A stretch of 45,293 nucleotides of DNA from Actinomycetota bacterium (GCA_030017835.1 JASEGU010000010.1:1-45293), one strand, 5' to 3'. Shown: positions 1 through 7,783, counted from the first letter of the stretch. Notes: generated by a model from the sequence alone, not told the origin. Made by a program: numbers and translations.

Positions 1-1
1 C

Positions 2-517
2 ATCGGGCTCTTTGAGGTCGTCTTCTCCGACATTACCGAGATACGGTTCGCTCAGGGCAGAGTATATTTGGCGGCATCCCTTGAAGCAGTATCAAAGCGA
101 CTCATCGGGCATAGCGCGTCAAGAAGCCCAGACAGTAATCTGGTTGTCGGGGTATGTCGTCAAGCAAAAGCGTATTTGAAAAAGCTAGGAGTTAATCTGT
201 CCGGCGTCATCTTCCACCAGGACCAGGGCAGCGTCTATACAGGTTATGAGTATGCGGGATACTTAGTGCGCGACAGCATCAAGATATCGTATAGCCGCAT
301 TGCAACACCCTCGGATAATCCCGATATGGAGTCCTTCTTCGGCAGGCTCAAGGACGAGTGGGGGGATGTATTTGCCGCTGCTCAAACAGAAAGCGAGGTG
401 ATAGAGCTTATCAACAAAGCGCTCTCGTACTATAATGAAAGGCGTCGGCACTCGGCAATCAATTACTTTGCGCCGGATGAGTTCATCAAGCGAGAGCTTG
501 CAGCAGCGACAGCGTAA
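2..517 (+). CDS. IS3-family transposase OrfB, C-terminal part (cut by window edge)
   Basis: This is the catalytic half of an IS3/IS150-type transposase with an integrase-core DDE fold. The reading frame is open to the left edge, so the gene begins outside the window. The DDE signature is complete: an Asp in the SDIT motif near the left edge, a second Asp in HQDQGSVYTG where the family usually has HSDxGxQY, and the Glu in DNPDMESFFGRLK. The tail with YNERRRHSAINY is the typical IS3 C-terminus and the stop is at 515-517. No orfA or left inverted repeat can be seen. The right end of the element must lie in the following roughly 60 bases, but I could not fix its boundary. The element may be active, because nothing visible in this part is broken. 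Confidence 0.93.
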   Translation: MGLFEVVFSDITEIRFAQGRVYLAASLEAVSKRLIGHSASRSPDSNLVVGVCRQAKAYLKKLGVNLSGVIFHQDQGSVYTGYEYAGYLVRDSIKISYSRIATPSDNPDMESFFGRLKDEWGDVFAAAQTESEVIELINKALSYYNERRRHSAINYFAPDEFIKRELAAATA

Positions 518-535
518 TATCGCCATTCACCTTAG

Positions 536-679
536 GATTCCTCAATAGTAGTTCAAGTTTTCGGGCGCAGTTCGAAGGGAGATTACCAAAAAGAGTGGGA
601 ATACTTCGAAGAAAGAATGGAAGATTTGACGGATGAAATTGACGTAGAGGTTTTTGACGAATCAGCCTTTGATGATTAA
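536..679 (+). pseudogene. C-terminal remnant of an acidic protein next to the IS element
   Basis: A short frame opens after a TAG at 533 and runs to a TAA at 677-679. From about 581 it reads as protein-like, strongly acidic sequence with DYQKEWEYFEERMEDL followed by DEIDVEVFDES. The first 15 codons look unlike the rest and may belong to the IS right end. There is no good start codon or ribosome binding site before the acidic part. The simplest reading is a gene whose 5' part was cut off by the IS3 element, leaving its last 33 or so codons. I do not recognise the family. It converges on nrdJ with only 8 bases between the two stop codons. Confidence 0.4.
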
Positions 680-687
680 GTAATAAG

Positions 688-2481
688 TTAGGCTTTACAC
701 TCAGGGCAGCTCTTATTTTTAGCATCTTCAATAGAAGCTGCCCTTGCTTTTTTAAGTTCTGGATATCCCGCGTAAAGGACTTGGCTCTTCTTGCAGCCGT
801 AGCGGTAGACGGTGACTCCCTTACATCTCATCTCATGGGCCAGCATGAAGACGGCCGCCACATCTTGCTCGGTAGCGTCTTCGGCCAAGTTGACCGTCTT
901 GGAGACGGCATTATCAGTATGTCTCTGGAAAGCGGCCTGAATCTTGATGTGTTGCTCGAAGGGGATCTCAAGGGCGGTTTCAAAGAGACGCTTAAAACTG
1001 TCCGGAATCCCCCTTAGGCTCCGGAGCCTTCCTGAGTTCATTACCTCCTGTTTTATCTCGTCTTGCCAGAGCCCCATCTCTTTGGCCATCCTTTCAAAGA
1101 GCGGGTTGACCTCGGCAAGCCTTGTCCCGTCCATGACCTTTCTGACGAAGGAGACGGCAAAGAGAGGTTCGATGCCGCTTGAGGTATTTGCGATTATGCT
1201 TATCGTGCCGGTCGGGGCGATGGTGGTGGTGGTGGCGTTGCGCATGTGAGAAAATCCCATATCGATCCAGCGGCTCTCCTTAAAATTGGGAAATGAACCC
1301 CGCGCCTTAGCCAGCAGAGCCGATTTTTCTCTCGCCTCTTTCGAGATGAAGGCCATGATCTCTTCGCCGATTTTTATGGCCTCCTCGGAGTCATAGGGGG
1401 TGGCCAGCATGATCAGCATGTCCGCAAAGCCCATGACTCCGAGACCGATCTTGCGGTTGGCCTTGGTTATCGCATCCACCTCCGGCAGAGGAAACTTGCT
1501 CGCGTCTATCACATTATCTAAGAAATGGACGGCCAGTCGGATCGTTCTGGCGAGCTTTTCCCAGTCGACTGAGGCCCCTCTCACCATCTGGGCCAGGTTT
1601 ATTGAGCCCAAATTGCAGCTCTCATAGGGCAAGAGGGGCTGCTCGCCGCAGGGGTTGGTCCCCTCTATCTCGCCGATTCTTAAAGTTGGGTTATGCCTGT
1701 TGTTTATCTCATCGATGAAGACAAGGCCGGGGTCTCCGCTCGAATGGGCGGATGAGACCATCATATCAAAGAGACTTTTTGCCGAAATCCTCTTTACGGT
1801 CTTCTTGTTTCTGGGATTTATGAGGGCGAAATCGCCGCCTCTCTTTACCGCCTCCATGAACTCATCTGTCACTGCGACCGAGAGGTTGAAGTTGCTGAGG
1901 CTCTCTCCATCGGCCTTGGCTCTTATGAAATCGAAGATATCGGGATGATCGACTGCAAGAATGCCCATGCTGGCTCCCCGGCGCCGACCACCCTGCTTTA
2001 CGACCTCGGTTGTTACGTCGAAGACGCGCATGAAGGAGAGGGGACCGGAAGCAAGGCCGTGTGTCTTACTGACTACGTCACCCTTTGGCCGAATCTTCGA
2101 GAAAGAGAAACCCGTCCCTCCGCCGCTCTTATGGATCAAGGCCATGTTCTTTACGGCTGCAAAGATCGATTCCATCGAATCCTCTACCGGAAGAACAAAG
2201 CAGGCCGAGAGCTGACCGAGCTCGGTTCCCGCATTCATCAAAGTGGGAGAGTTGGGCAAGAAATCGAGGCCCGCCATCATCTCGTAAAACCGCTCTGTTA
2301 GGGCGGCAAGATTGGCGCCACTATCGTAGAGGGCATCGATTTTGGCGACGGTTTCCGCGACCCTCGCAAAGAGCTCATCCGGGGACTCGAGGACCTTGCC
2401 TTGCTCGTCTTTTAAGAGGTATCTCTCTCTCAGCACCTCCACAGCATTCTCTGAGAGTTTGGTCTCTGGGTAATCTTTCAT
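688..2481 (-). CDS. nrdJ: Vitamin B12-dependent (class II) ribonucleotide reductase
   Basis: This enzyme reduces ribonucleotides to deoxyribonucleotides using adenosylcobalamin to make the active-site thiyl radical, so it needs no oxygen. The ten-stranded barrel signatures are present: FLPNSPTLMNAG, a redox Cys in LSACFVLP (about residue 94), the radical Cys in NPCGEQPLLPYE (about 278) and its redox partner in ESCNLGSINLAQ (about 289). The protein ends in a CPEC pair, the C-terminal dithiol that is re-reduced by thioredoxin. There is no ATP-cone, as in short NrdJ forms. I chose ATG at 2481 over GTG at 2490 because AGGTGG lies five bases before that ATG. It lies downstream of cbiMNQO on the same strand, which fits a cobalt-dependent enzyme. 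Confidence 0.95.
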   Translation of the reverse strand: MKDYPETKLSENAVEVLRERYLLKDEQGKVLESPDELFARVAETVAKIDALYDSGANLAALTERFYEMMAGLDFLPNSPTLMNAGTELGQLSACFVLPVEDSMESIFAAVKNMALIHKSGGGTGFSFSKIRPKGDVVSKTHGLASGPLSFMRVFDVTTEVVKQGGRRRGASMGILAVDHPDIFDFIRAKADGESLSNFNLSVAVTDEFMEAVKRGGDFALINPRNKKTVKRISAKSLFDMMVSSAHSSGDPGLVFIDEINNRHNPTLRIGEIEGTNPCGEQPLLPYESCNLGSINLAQMVRGASVDWEKLARTIRLAVHFLDNVIDASKFPLPEVDAITKANRKIGLGVMGFADMLIMLATPYDSEEAIKIGEEIMAFISKEAREKSALLAKARGSFPNFKESRWIDMGFSHMRNATTTTIAPTGTISIIANTSSGIEPLFAVSFVRKVMDGTRLAEVNPLFERMAKEMGLWQDEIKQEVMNSGRLRSLRGIPDSFKRLFETALEIPFEQHIKIQAAFQRHTDNAVSKTVNLAEDATEQDVAAVFMLAHEMRCKGVTVYRYGCKKSQVLYAGYPELKKARAASIEDAKNKSCPECKA

Positions 2482-2615
2482 CTCTGCCACCTATGATCGG
2501 CTTGCCAAGGGTTTAATAGCTCAGAAAGCTTAAGGCCATTGGGTAGGCGCTTAATCTAAATGGTATTTCATCGCTCCAAGGCATGCAACACTTGAGTGCT
2601 TTGAGGCGAATCGGG

Positions 2616-3332
2616 TCAATCGTAGGTCAGCTCATACTTCTTTAGTAAGGGCTCATCGGAGAGGATGGCTGAAGCCTCTCCGTCGGCGACTATTTTGCCG
2701 CCGCTCATGATGACGGCCCGCTCGCAGAGCCTCTTTGCCTCATCCAGGTTATGGGTGATGATGAGCTTGGTTATGGGCAGCCCCTCGATTATCTCGATTA
2801 TCTTGCCCTTGCCTCTGGGATCCAAGTTGCTGGTCGGCTCATCCAAGACGAGCATATCAGGCTCCATGGAGAGGGCTGTCGCTATGGCCACTCGTTTCTT
2901 CTGGCCGAAGCTCAGGTGATAGGGAGGGCGCTCCTCAAAGCCCTCCATCCCGACCGAGCTCAAGGCGGCAAGGACCCGCTTTCTGACATCATTGGGCGAG
3001 AGGCCCATGTTTACGGGTCCGAAGGCGACGTCATCGAATACGGTTGAGGAGAATAGCTGATCATCGGGGTCCTGAAAGACTAGGCCGACCCTCCTTCTTA
3101 TCTCCATCAAATTATTCTTGGCTATCGGGAGGCCGAAGATCATCACCCGACCATCTCCTTTAAGAGAGCCGTTGAGATGGAGGGCAAAGGTCGACTTTCC
3201 GGCCCCATTTGCGCCGAGGAGGGCGATCGACTGGCCGTGTTCTATATCGATATCGATACCTTTCAAGGCAACTGTGCCGTCCGGGTAGCTATATTTAAGA
3301 TCCCTTATCTCAACCGCTTTATTATGGTGCAT
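2616..3332 (-). CDS. cbiO: Cobalt ECF transporter ATPase CbiO
   Basis: This is the ATP-binding subunit that powers cobalt import by the CbiMNQO energy-coupling-factor transporter. Its 238 residues are normal for the family. The Walker A is GANGAGKST (about residues 39-47), the Q-loop is in VFQDPDDQLF, the signature is LSFGQKKRVAIA, and the Walker B is LVLDEPTSNLDP followed by the switch His in IITHNLDE. FQDPDDQLF is typical of the ECF/CbiO group. GGAGG sits seven bases before the ATG. It is the last transporter gene, after cbiQ, with nrdJ 134 bases further on. Confidence 0.94.
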   Translation of the reverse strand: MHHNKAVEIRDLKYSYPDGTVALKGIDIDIEHGQSIALLGANGAGKSTFALHLNGSLKGDGRVMIFGLPIAKNNLMEIRRRVGLVFQDPDDQLFSSTVFDDVAFGPVNMGLSPNDVRKRVLAALSSVGMEGFEERPPYHLSFGQKKRVAIATALSMEPDMLVLDEPTSNLDPRGKGKIIEIIEGLPITKLIITHNLDEAKRLCERAVIMSGGKIVADGEASAILSDEPLLKKYELTYD

Positions 3333-3350
3333 CGGGCCTCCAAATTATCA

Positions 3351-4118
3351 TTACGCTTTGGCGAAAAATCTTATCGCGATGGCCAAAGAGGGCAAGGTGG
3401 TGACGAAGATGAGATCGATCGGGGAGAGGGGAGCCGCCTCAAACGGTTTCTCCTTACCATCATAACCTCTTGCGAGCATCGAGATATAGACCCGCTCGCC
3501 CCGCTCATAGCTGCGCAAAAAGATGACCCCGATCATGTTTCCGATCGTTTTTGTTTGCCATATCCATCTCGGATTAAAGTTTCTAGAGTCTCTGGCCCGC
3601 TTCATGCGCTGCGCCTCATCGCTTAAGACGTGGACGTAGCGCTGCATGAAGGAGACGGTTGCAAGAAAGACCTTGGGCGCTCCGAGCCCCTTAAAGCCCT
3701 CCATAAGCCTGTCAAACGGGGTCGAGACGGTAAGGATAGAGATGGCCAAAATGGCCAAGGTCGCCTTGGCGCCGGCCGTAAATAGGGTTGAGAGGCCCTC
3801 GCTGTACATCGGCAGGCCGAAGATGCGGCCTGCCACCTGATCGCCGCTCTGGCCAAAGAAGGGGAGCGAAATCACCAAGACCAGCATGAAGGGGAGGGCC
3901 AGGGCTACCCGCTTGATGATGTGCGTCAACTTAAGGCCCGAGGTTAAAGATATCAGAACGAGAAGCCCGAAGTAGCCCGCAAAGGTCGGATAAGCCTTTG
4001 CGGGCGTCGTGCCCGATATGACGGCGATCATGAAGAAGGAGATTATCTTGATCCTGGCGTCTAGCCTGCCGAGATAACCTCGGGCCGAAGTTGACTTCAA
4101 TAAAGCAGAGCCCTCCAT
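3351..4118 (-). CDS. cbiQ: Cobalt ECF transporter transmembrane protein CbiQ
   Basis: This is the membrane coupling subunit that links the CbiO ATPase to the substrate-binding CbiM/N pair. The 255-residue protein has several hydrophobic segments. It carries the LDARIKIISFF opening (about residues 19-29) and the cytoplasmic coupling helices with RYVHVLSDEAQRMKRARDSRNF and SYERGERVYISMLARGYDG, both hallmarks of CbiQ/EcfT proteins. The gene starts two bases after the cbiN stop region and has AAAGGA before its ATG, consistent with one polycistronic message. A nickel transporter is possible by sequence alone, but cbiN and the neighbouring nrdJ favour cobalt. Confidence 0.92.
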   Translation of the reverse strand: MEGSALLKSTSARGYLGRLDARIKIISFFMIAVISGTTPAKAYPTFAGYFGLLVLISLTSGLKLTHIIKRVALALPFMLVLVISLPFFGQSGDQVAGRIFGLPMYSEGLSTLFTAGAKATLAILAISILTVSTPFDRLMEGFKGLGAPKVFLATVSFMQRYVHVLSDEAQRMKRARDSRNFNPRWIWQTKTIGNMIGVIFLRSYERGERVYISMLARGYDGKEKPFEAAPLSPIDLIFVTTLPSLAIAIRFFAKA

Positions 4119-4120
4119 GC

Positions 4121-4426
4121 TTACGTCCTTTCATCCCTCTTTAAGATTCTGGCCAGGCCGTGGGCCAAGGTGAAGGTTATAGCCGTTCCGGCTAGGCCAG
4201 CCAGTCCGGTTGCAATCGACTCTCTTTCTATCCCGGGGACGGCGTAATCTGGAATGGGCGACCCGGTCCAGGCCGGCTCTTTCTCGGCCAGTTCAATGAA
4301 GCCCTTGTTCTCAGCCACTCTCTCCAAGCCATCGGGATGAGGTGAGGCATATGGCGAGACAAGGGTGGCCAAAAAGAAGGAGATCAAGAGGCCTATAGTT
4401 ATAAAACTTGCGATCTTAAGCTTCAC
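4121..4426 (-). CDS. cbiN: Cobalt transport protein CbiN
   Basis: This small membrane protein assists substrate loading in the cobalt ECF transporter. It is 101 residues long, with an N-terminal transmembrane helix (about residues 5-25), an extracytoplasmic loop containing the family motif PDGLERVAE (about 31-39), and a second helix near residues 73-93. It ends in a short basic tail. The start overlaps the end of cbiM by 11 bases, so the two are probably translationally coupled. CbiN occurs with CbiM but not in NikMQO-only systems that use NikL, which supports cobalt as the substrate. Confidence 0.92.
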   Translation of the reverse strand: MKLKIASFITIGLLISFFLATLVSPYASPHPDGLERVAENKGFIELAEKEPAWTGSPIPDYAVPGIERESIATGLAGLAGTAITFTLAHGLARILKRDERT

Positions 4427-5102
4427 TTGTGATACCTCCCGCTCCGCCGGTGGTCAAGGAGTCCTCGCTCTTATAGGTTCTTATCAGATCGGGGCGGACG
4501 CTTAAGATCATGTTGACGACCACAACGGTCATCATTGCCTCGCCGATCCCGATGAGGACGTGGACGGAGAGCATGGCGGGCAGTACTACCGAAAGGGGAG
4601 AATGGCCGGAGGCCGCAATTTCGAGGGCGCAGAAGGCGGAGGCCAGAATGACCGACAGCCAGGAGCCCAGGGCGACGCTCGCAATGAAGCCCGCTCTATT
4701 CTTTGCAAGGAGCGGCCTTAAGGCCGCAAAGATGTAGTAGGTCACCACCCCGCCTACGATGGCCATATTGAAGACGTTTGCTCCCAGAGCCAAAAGGCCG
4801 CCGTCGCCGTAGAGTATCATCTGGATGAAGAGGACGACGGTTAGAGCGGCTGCGGCCAGCCAGGGTCCCAAGAGGACGGCGGCCAAAAAGGCCCCCAAGA
4901 AGTGGCCGGAAGTTCCGGCGGCGATGGGGAAGTTGAGCATCTGGGCGGCGAAGATGAAGGCGGCGACGACTCCAAGCAAGGGGACTTGCTTATCGCCCAG
5001 CTCCTCACCGGCCCTTTTGAAACCGTATCTGACGGCCGCGCCGGCTAAGATAGCTGTTGATGCCATTGTTTTGACATCGAGAAATCCATCTGGAATGTGC
5101 AT
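4416..5102 (-). CDS. cbiM: Cobalt ECF transporter substrate-binding membrane protein CbiM
   Basis: This is the substrate-specificity subunit of the cobalt importer. It begins with MHIPDGFLD, where the amino terminus and His2 form the metal site in characterised CbiM/NikM proteins, and contains several membrane helices and the SGHFLGAFLAAVLLGPW region. The start is set at ATG 5102: a frame from TTG at 5117 would put that TTG inside the Shine-Dalgarno GGAGGG, which is eight bases from the real ATG. The protein is about 228 residues. Two small hairpins lie upstream (5129-5158), but I found no recognisable cobalamin riboswitch. Confidence 0.94.
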   Translation of the reverse strand: MHIPDGFLDVKTMASTAILAGAAVRYGFKRAGEELGDKQVPLLGVVAAFIFAAQMLNFPIAAGTSGHFLGAFLAAVLLGPWLAAAALTVVLFIQMILYGDGGLLALGANVFNMAIVGGVVTYYIFAALRPLLAKNRAGFIASVALGSWLSVILASAFCALEIAASGHSPLSVVLPAMLSVHVLIGIGEAMMTVVVVNMILSVRPDLIRTYKSEDSLTTGGAGGITSEA

Positions 5103-5172
5103 GGGTAATCCCTCCAAAATAATTTTTTGAAATCCTTCGGGATTCCCTGATGCTAGGGCATAGGATAGGTGG

Positions 5173-5430
5173 TTAAAGCTTGGTTATGGTGACCTCGTGG
5201 TTATGATGGTCAGACAGGTGATTCGCTTCGGCGATCGCCTGTTTAAGGAGGGCTTCAATCTTGGCGGAATTTTCGATGGCCTCCTGAAGGCAGGAGGCTA
5301 AATCCCCGTGCTCAAGGGAGCCTGCTATCGCCCGCCATTGGGCGGCGCCCTTTTCGAAGAGGCCGTTTAGTTCTCCGAGTTGGTGGAGACCCAATTTCAG
5401 CCCAGTTAAATTAACTCCGCTCTCGCACAC
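5173..5430 (-). CDS. Small unknown protein with Met-Cys start and His-rich tail
   Basis: I do not recognise this 85-residue protein. It starts MCESGV, using GTG with GGGGTGAT just upstream, is mostly predicted helical (IENSAKIEALLKQAIAEAN), has a second Cys in LASCLQ, and ends with a His cluster, HLSDHHNHE. Its place between cooT and cbiM on the same strand suggests a metal-related role. A Cys at position 2 is also how the neighbouring nickel protein CooT begins. Metal binding or a chaperone function is my inference; no domain is identified. Confidence 0.65.
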   Translation of the reverse strand: MCESGVNLTGLKLGLHQLGELNGLFEKGAAQWRAIAGSLEHGDLASCLQEAIENSAKIEALLKQAIAEANHLSDHHNHEVTITKL

Positions 5431-5513
5431 GATATCACCCCATTAAGGCCATGGTCGCTTAATAAAGCACCCATTTCGGCGATGATAGCAGAAGGCTCTG
5501 GCCTTATCAAGGA

Positions 5514-5702
5514 CTAAACCTGGCTCAAGATTACCTTATGGTCCAAGAGCTTGAGCTCTTTAATGTCGGCTTTCAAAAACTTCTGCTCCCCGAAGAGGTC
5601 GATGAGGAGTAGTTTCTCGCCCTCTGGCCGTATGATCACTACGTTATCCATATACTCTTCAAGCTCGCCATCTTTATCTAAGAATACTTTGGCTTCGCAC
5701 AT
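5514..5702 (-). CDS. CooT-family nickel-binding protein
   Basis: This is a 62-residue protein of the CooT family, small dimeric proteins that bind nickel through the Cys at position 2 and were first described beside carbon monoxide dehydrogenase genes. The start MCEAKVFL, the central hydrophobic strand NVVIIRPEGEKLLLIDLFGE and the ending DIKELKLLDHKVIL fit the family along the whole length. AAGGAGG lies seven bases before the ATG. It sits 18 bases after a DUF3842 gene, a pairing I recall from other anaerobes. No CO dehydrogenase or hydrogenase is visible in this window, so its client enzyme is unknown. Confidence 0.85.
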   Translation of the reverse strand: MCEAKVFLDKDGELEEYMDNVVIIRPEGEKLLLIDLFGEQKFLKADIKELKLLDHKVILSQV

Positions 5703-5720
5703 CTTTCCTCCTTGAAAACG

Positions 5721-6131
5721 TTAACTGATTTTCGACTTCAGGGCGATGATTGCCTCATCCATCAGGTGGGGCAAAGGGGTATCCTTAACCCCGATCAAGA
5801 TCGCCTCCAGATTATTTAGGGGAAGGATTATCTTCTCCCCTTTGGCCCCGGATACTGCTTCGGCCATCTTGGTGGTGAGTTCGCCCAGAAATGAATTTGG
5901 AACCATCATCGCGAGGGGGCCGATGATGAAATCGGCCTGGCCTATGGAGTGGACGAAGGCATTCTCTCCGCTTGCTCCGAGGTTTGCTCCGGCCTTCATC
6001 ATATTGCTTGCGGCAACCGCGTTGGTTCCCAAGGCGAGCAGCTCTATCTCATCTCCAAAGGCCACTCTGAGCTTGATTATGATTTGGCGGCCTATGCTGC
6101 CCCCCATGCCGTCTATGACGGCGATGATCAT
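5721..6131 (-). CDS. DUF3842 family protein
   Basis: This 136-residue protein has the DUF3842 pattern: the Rossmann-like start IAVIDGMGGSIGRQII, then ELLALGTNAVAASNMMKAGAN, GASGENAFVH, DFIIGPLAMMVPNSFLGELTTKMA and a conserved ending. The family has no established function; the glycine-rich start suggests nucleotide or phosphate binding. A GAGGT motif precedes the ATG. It lies between trxA (four bases upstream) and cooT (18 bases downstream), so it is probably cotranscribed with both. An association with nickel or cobalt handling is an inference from context only. Confidence 0.85.
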   Translation of the reverse strand: MIIAVIDGMGGSIGRQIIIKLRVAFGDEIELLALGTNAVAASNMMKAGANLGASGENAFVHSIGQADFIIGPLAMMVPNSFLGELTTKMAEAVSGAKGEKIILPLNNLEAILIGVKDTPLPHLMDEAIIALKSKIS

Positions 6132-6135
6132 TTTT

Positions 6136-6468
6136 TTACCTCAGCCATTCTGCCAGGGATTCGACCAGGCTCTTCTTGGGCATAGCTCCGACCAACTTCT
6201 TCTGGATGGCACCGTCCTTGAAGAGGATAAGGGTCGGTATGCTCATGATATCATAACCTGAGGCCGTCTCCTGATTCTCATCGACGTTCAATTTGCATAC
6301 TTTGAGCTTGCCGGAGTATTCGCCGGCCAGTTCCTCCAAGACCGGAGCGATGGATCGGCAGGGTCCGCACCAGGCCGCCCAGAAATCGACCAGGACCGGT
6401 CCGTTCGCCTTCAAAACCTCCGCCTCGAAGTTATCCTTATTTAAATGTATGACGCTTCCTCCACCCAT
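6136..6468 (-). CDS. trxA: Thioredoxin
   Basis: This is a classical thioredoxin of 110 residues that reduces protein disulfides. The active site WCGPC is at about residues 34-38 within VLVDFWAAWCGPC, the cis-proline is in SIPTLILFK, and the fold is complete. GGGAGG lies seven bases before the ATG. The gene is directly downstream of trxB, forming the usual reductase-thioredoxin pair. In this setting it could reduce the C-terminal CPEC of NrdJ, although that is inferred. Confidence 0.96.
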   Translation of the reverse strand: MGGGSVIHLNKDNFEAEVLKANGPVLVDFWAAWCGPCRSIAPVLEELAGEYSGKLKVCKLNVDENQETASGYDIMSIPTLILFKDGAIQKKLVGAMPKKSLVESLAEWLR

Positions 6469-6491
6469 ATCTTATCCTCCCGTGTTTATTT

Positions 6492-7430
6492 CTAGCCACC
6501 AAGTTCATCGAGGTATTTTTGAGCCGAGATGGCGGCTAAAGCTCCTTCGCCGGCGGCGATTACAACCTGCTTGGCTCCATTTTTTCTCGCATCGCCGGCG
6601 GCAAAAATCCCATCTTTCGAGGTCATCAGGTCATCTGCTGTGATGATATAACCCTTTTCATCCAATTTTAAAATATCGGTCAAGAAGTCAGAGTTGGGCT
6701 TGGTGCCGACATACATGAAGACTCCGCCCACGGCCACCTCGCCGACCTTGTCGCTTTTCTTATCCTTTATGATGGCTCGCTCTACCCGGCTGCCTCCCTC
6801 TATTGCAAGGAGCTCAGAACCCAAAATGAAGTCTATCTTATCGCTCTCTCTTGCCCTTTCTACCAGGATCCTATCGGCCCGAAGCTGATCCCTGCGATGG
6901 ACCAAAGAGATCTTTCGTGCAAACTTGGTCAGAAAGATGGCCTCCTCTACGGCGGCATTTCCGCCTCCCACGACAAGGACGTCCGCGCCCGAAAAGAATG
7001 CGCCGTCGCAGGTGGCGCAGTAAGAGACGCCACGGCCGGCAAACTCACTCTCTCCTGGGATGCCTAGTTTGGCCGGAGTCGCTCCCGTCGAGACGATTAC
7101 GGCTCTGCCATCAGATCTCTCATCCCCCGCAAGGATAGTAAAGTCTCCTCCTTGGCCTTGGATCGATTCCACCTCGAGAAGGGTCTTGATCTCAAGACCG
7201 AATCTCATGGCCTGCTTCTCCATGCGCCCTGTTAACTCAGCTCCCCCGATGGCCTCCACGAAACCTGGGTAGTTCTCGATCTCCTCGGTTGCGGCTATCT
7301 GCCCTCCGGTCAAGCCTTTCTCGATGAGCAGGGTCCTTAGCCTAGCCCGCGCGCCGTATATGCCGGCCGTAAGCCCGGCCGGGCCGCCTCCGATTATTAT
7401 GAGATCGTACTTACTCTTCGAATTACTCAT
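6492..7430 (-). CDS. trxB: Thioredoxin reductase
   Basis: This is a low-molecular-weight flavoprotein that transfers electrons from NAD(P)H to thioredoxin. It has the FAD-binding GGGPAGLTAGIYGARA, the redox site CATCDGAFF, the second nucleotide site GGGNAAVEEAIFL, and the final FAD motif GIFAAGDAR. At 312 residues it has the normal length. The start is placed at ATG 7430 because TTG at 7442 would lie in the purine-rich GGAGGAG ribosome site. In the second dinucleotide site, the residues after the glycines are VHRRDQLRAD; HRR(xxR) is usual for NADPH enzymes. Confidence 0.95.
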   Translation of the reverse strand: MSNSKSKYDLIIIGGGPAGLTAGIYGARARLRTLLIEKGLTGGQIAATEEIENYPGFVEAIGGAELTGRMEKQAMRFGLEIKTLLEVESIQGQGGDFTILAGDERSDGRAVIVSTGATPAKLGIPGESEFAGRGVSYCATCDGAFFSGADVLVVGGGNAAVEEAIFLTKFARKISLVHRRDQLRADRILVERARESDKIDFILGSELLAIEGGSRVERAIIKDKKSDKVGEVAVGGVFMYVGTKPNSDFLTDILKLDEKGYIITADDLMTSKDGIFAAGDARKNGAKQVVIAAGEGALAAISAQKYLDELGG

Positions 7431-7522
7431 GCTCCTCCGCAATAAGAACGATTTTTAAACCGTTAATCTTGTAAGCGCTAAGATGCTTTCTCTTGGCGGG
7501 CTCACGGCCCACCCGAGACCTA

Positions 7523-7696
7523 TCAGGCGGATTTTCTTCTGACGCCGCAGCTGCCTTCGCCGAACAAGGTCTCCAGGTTGTCAACCGTCTTGGCCACATC
7601 CGGACTTTTGCAGCGCGGGCAGACGATGCTCTCTTCTTCCTCTTTTCGTTCGTGCTTGAAAATAAGACCGCACATTTTGCACTTGTAGTTGGCCAT
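7523..7696 (-). CDS. Small FmdB-like zinc-ribbon protein
   Basis: This is a 57-residue protein starting MANYKCKMCG. It has two CxxC knuckles, at residues 6-9 and 26-29 (VCPRCKS), separated by a charged stretch KHERKEEEE, as in FmdB/rubredoxin-like zinc ribbons. A single further Cys sits at residue 50. Its tail contains TVDNLETLFGEGSCG. The function is unknown; such proteins are often regulatory or bind zinc structurally. The ribosome site is weak (AAGAAG). It lies upstream of trxB on the same strand with about 90 bases between. Confidence 0.75.
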   Translation of the reverse strand: MANYKCKMCGLIFKHERKEEEESIVCPRCKSPDVAKTVDNLETLFGEGSCGVRRKSA

Positions 7697-7754
7697 TTTG
7701 AGATCTTCTTAAAAAAGTTAGATGATAAAGTAATCGGTCAGATGACTATTTCTA

Positions 7755-7783
7755 ATGACATTTTAAACTTTTAAAGTTAAAAT
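7755..7783 (+). promoter_or_regulatory. Candidate sigma-70-type promoter for the CBS-domain gene
   Basis: ATGACA (-35, five of six consensus bases) and TAAAAT (-10, five of six) are separated by exactly 17 bases. They lie 27 bases before the CBS-domain gene start, which itself has a GGGGGAGG ribosome site. Position and spacing are good, but the surrounding DNA is AT-rich. Confidence 0.5.

Noticed and set aside
2575-2612. HAIR-type HspR site between nrdJ and cbiO
   Set aside because: One CTTGAGT half-site occurs, but there is no matching ACTCAAG at the required distance and no heat-shock gene follows.
5103-5172. Cobalamin or nickel riboswitch upstream of cbiM
   Set aside because: Only two small hairpins were seen. 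The conserved B12-box and the multi-stem core could not be recognised, and the gap is too short for a B12 riboswitch.
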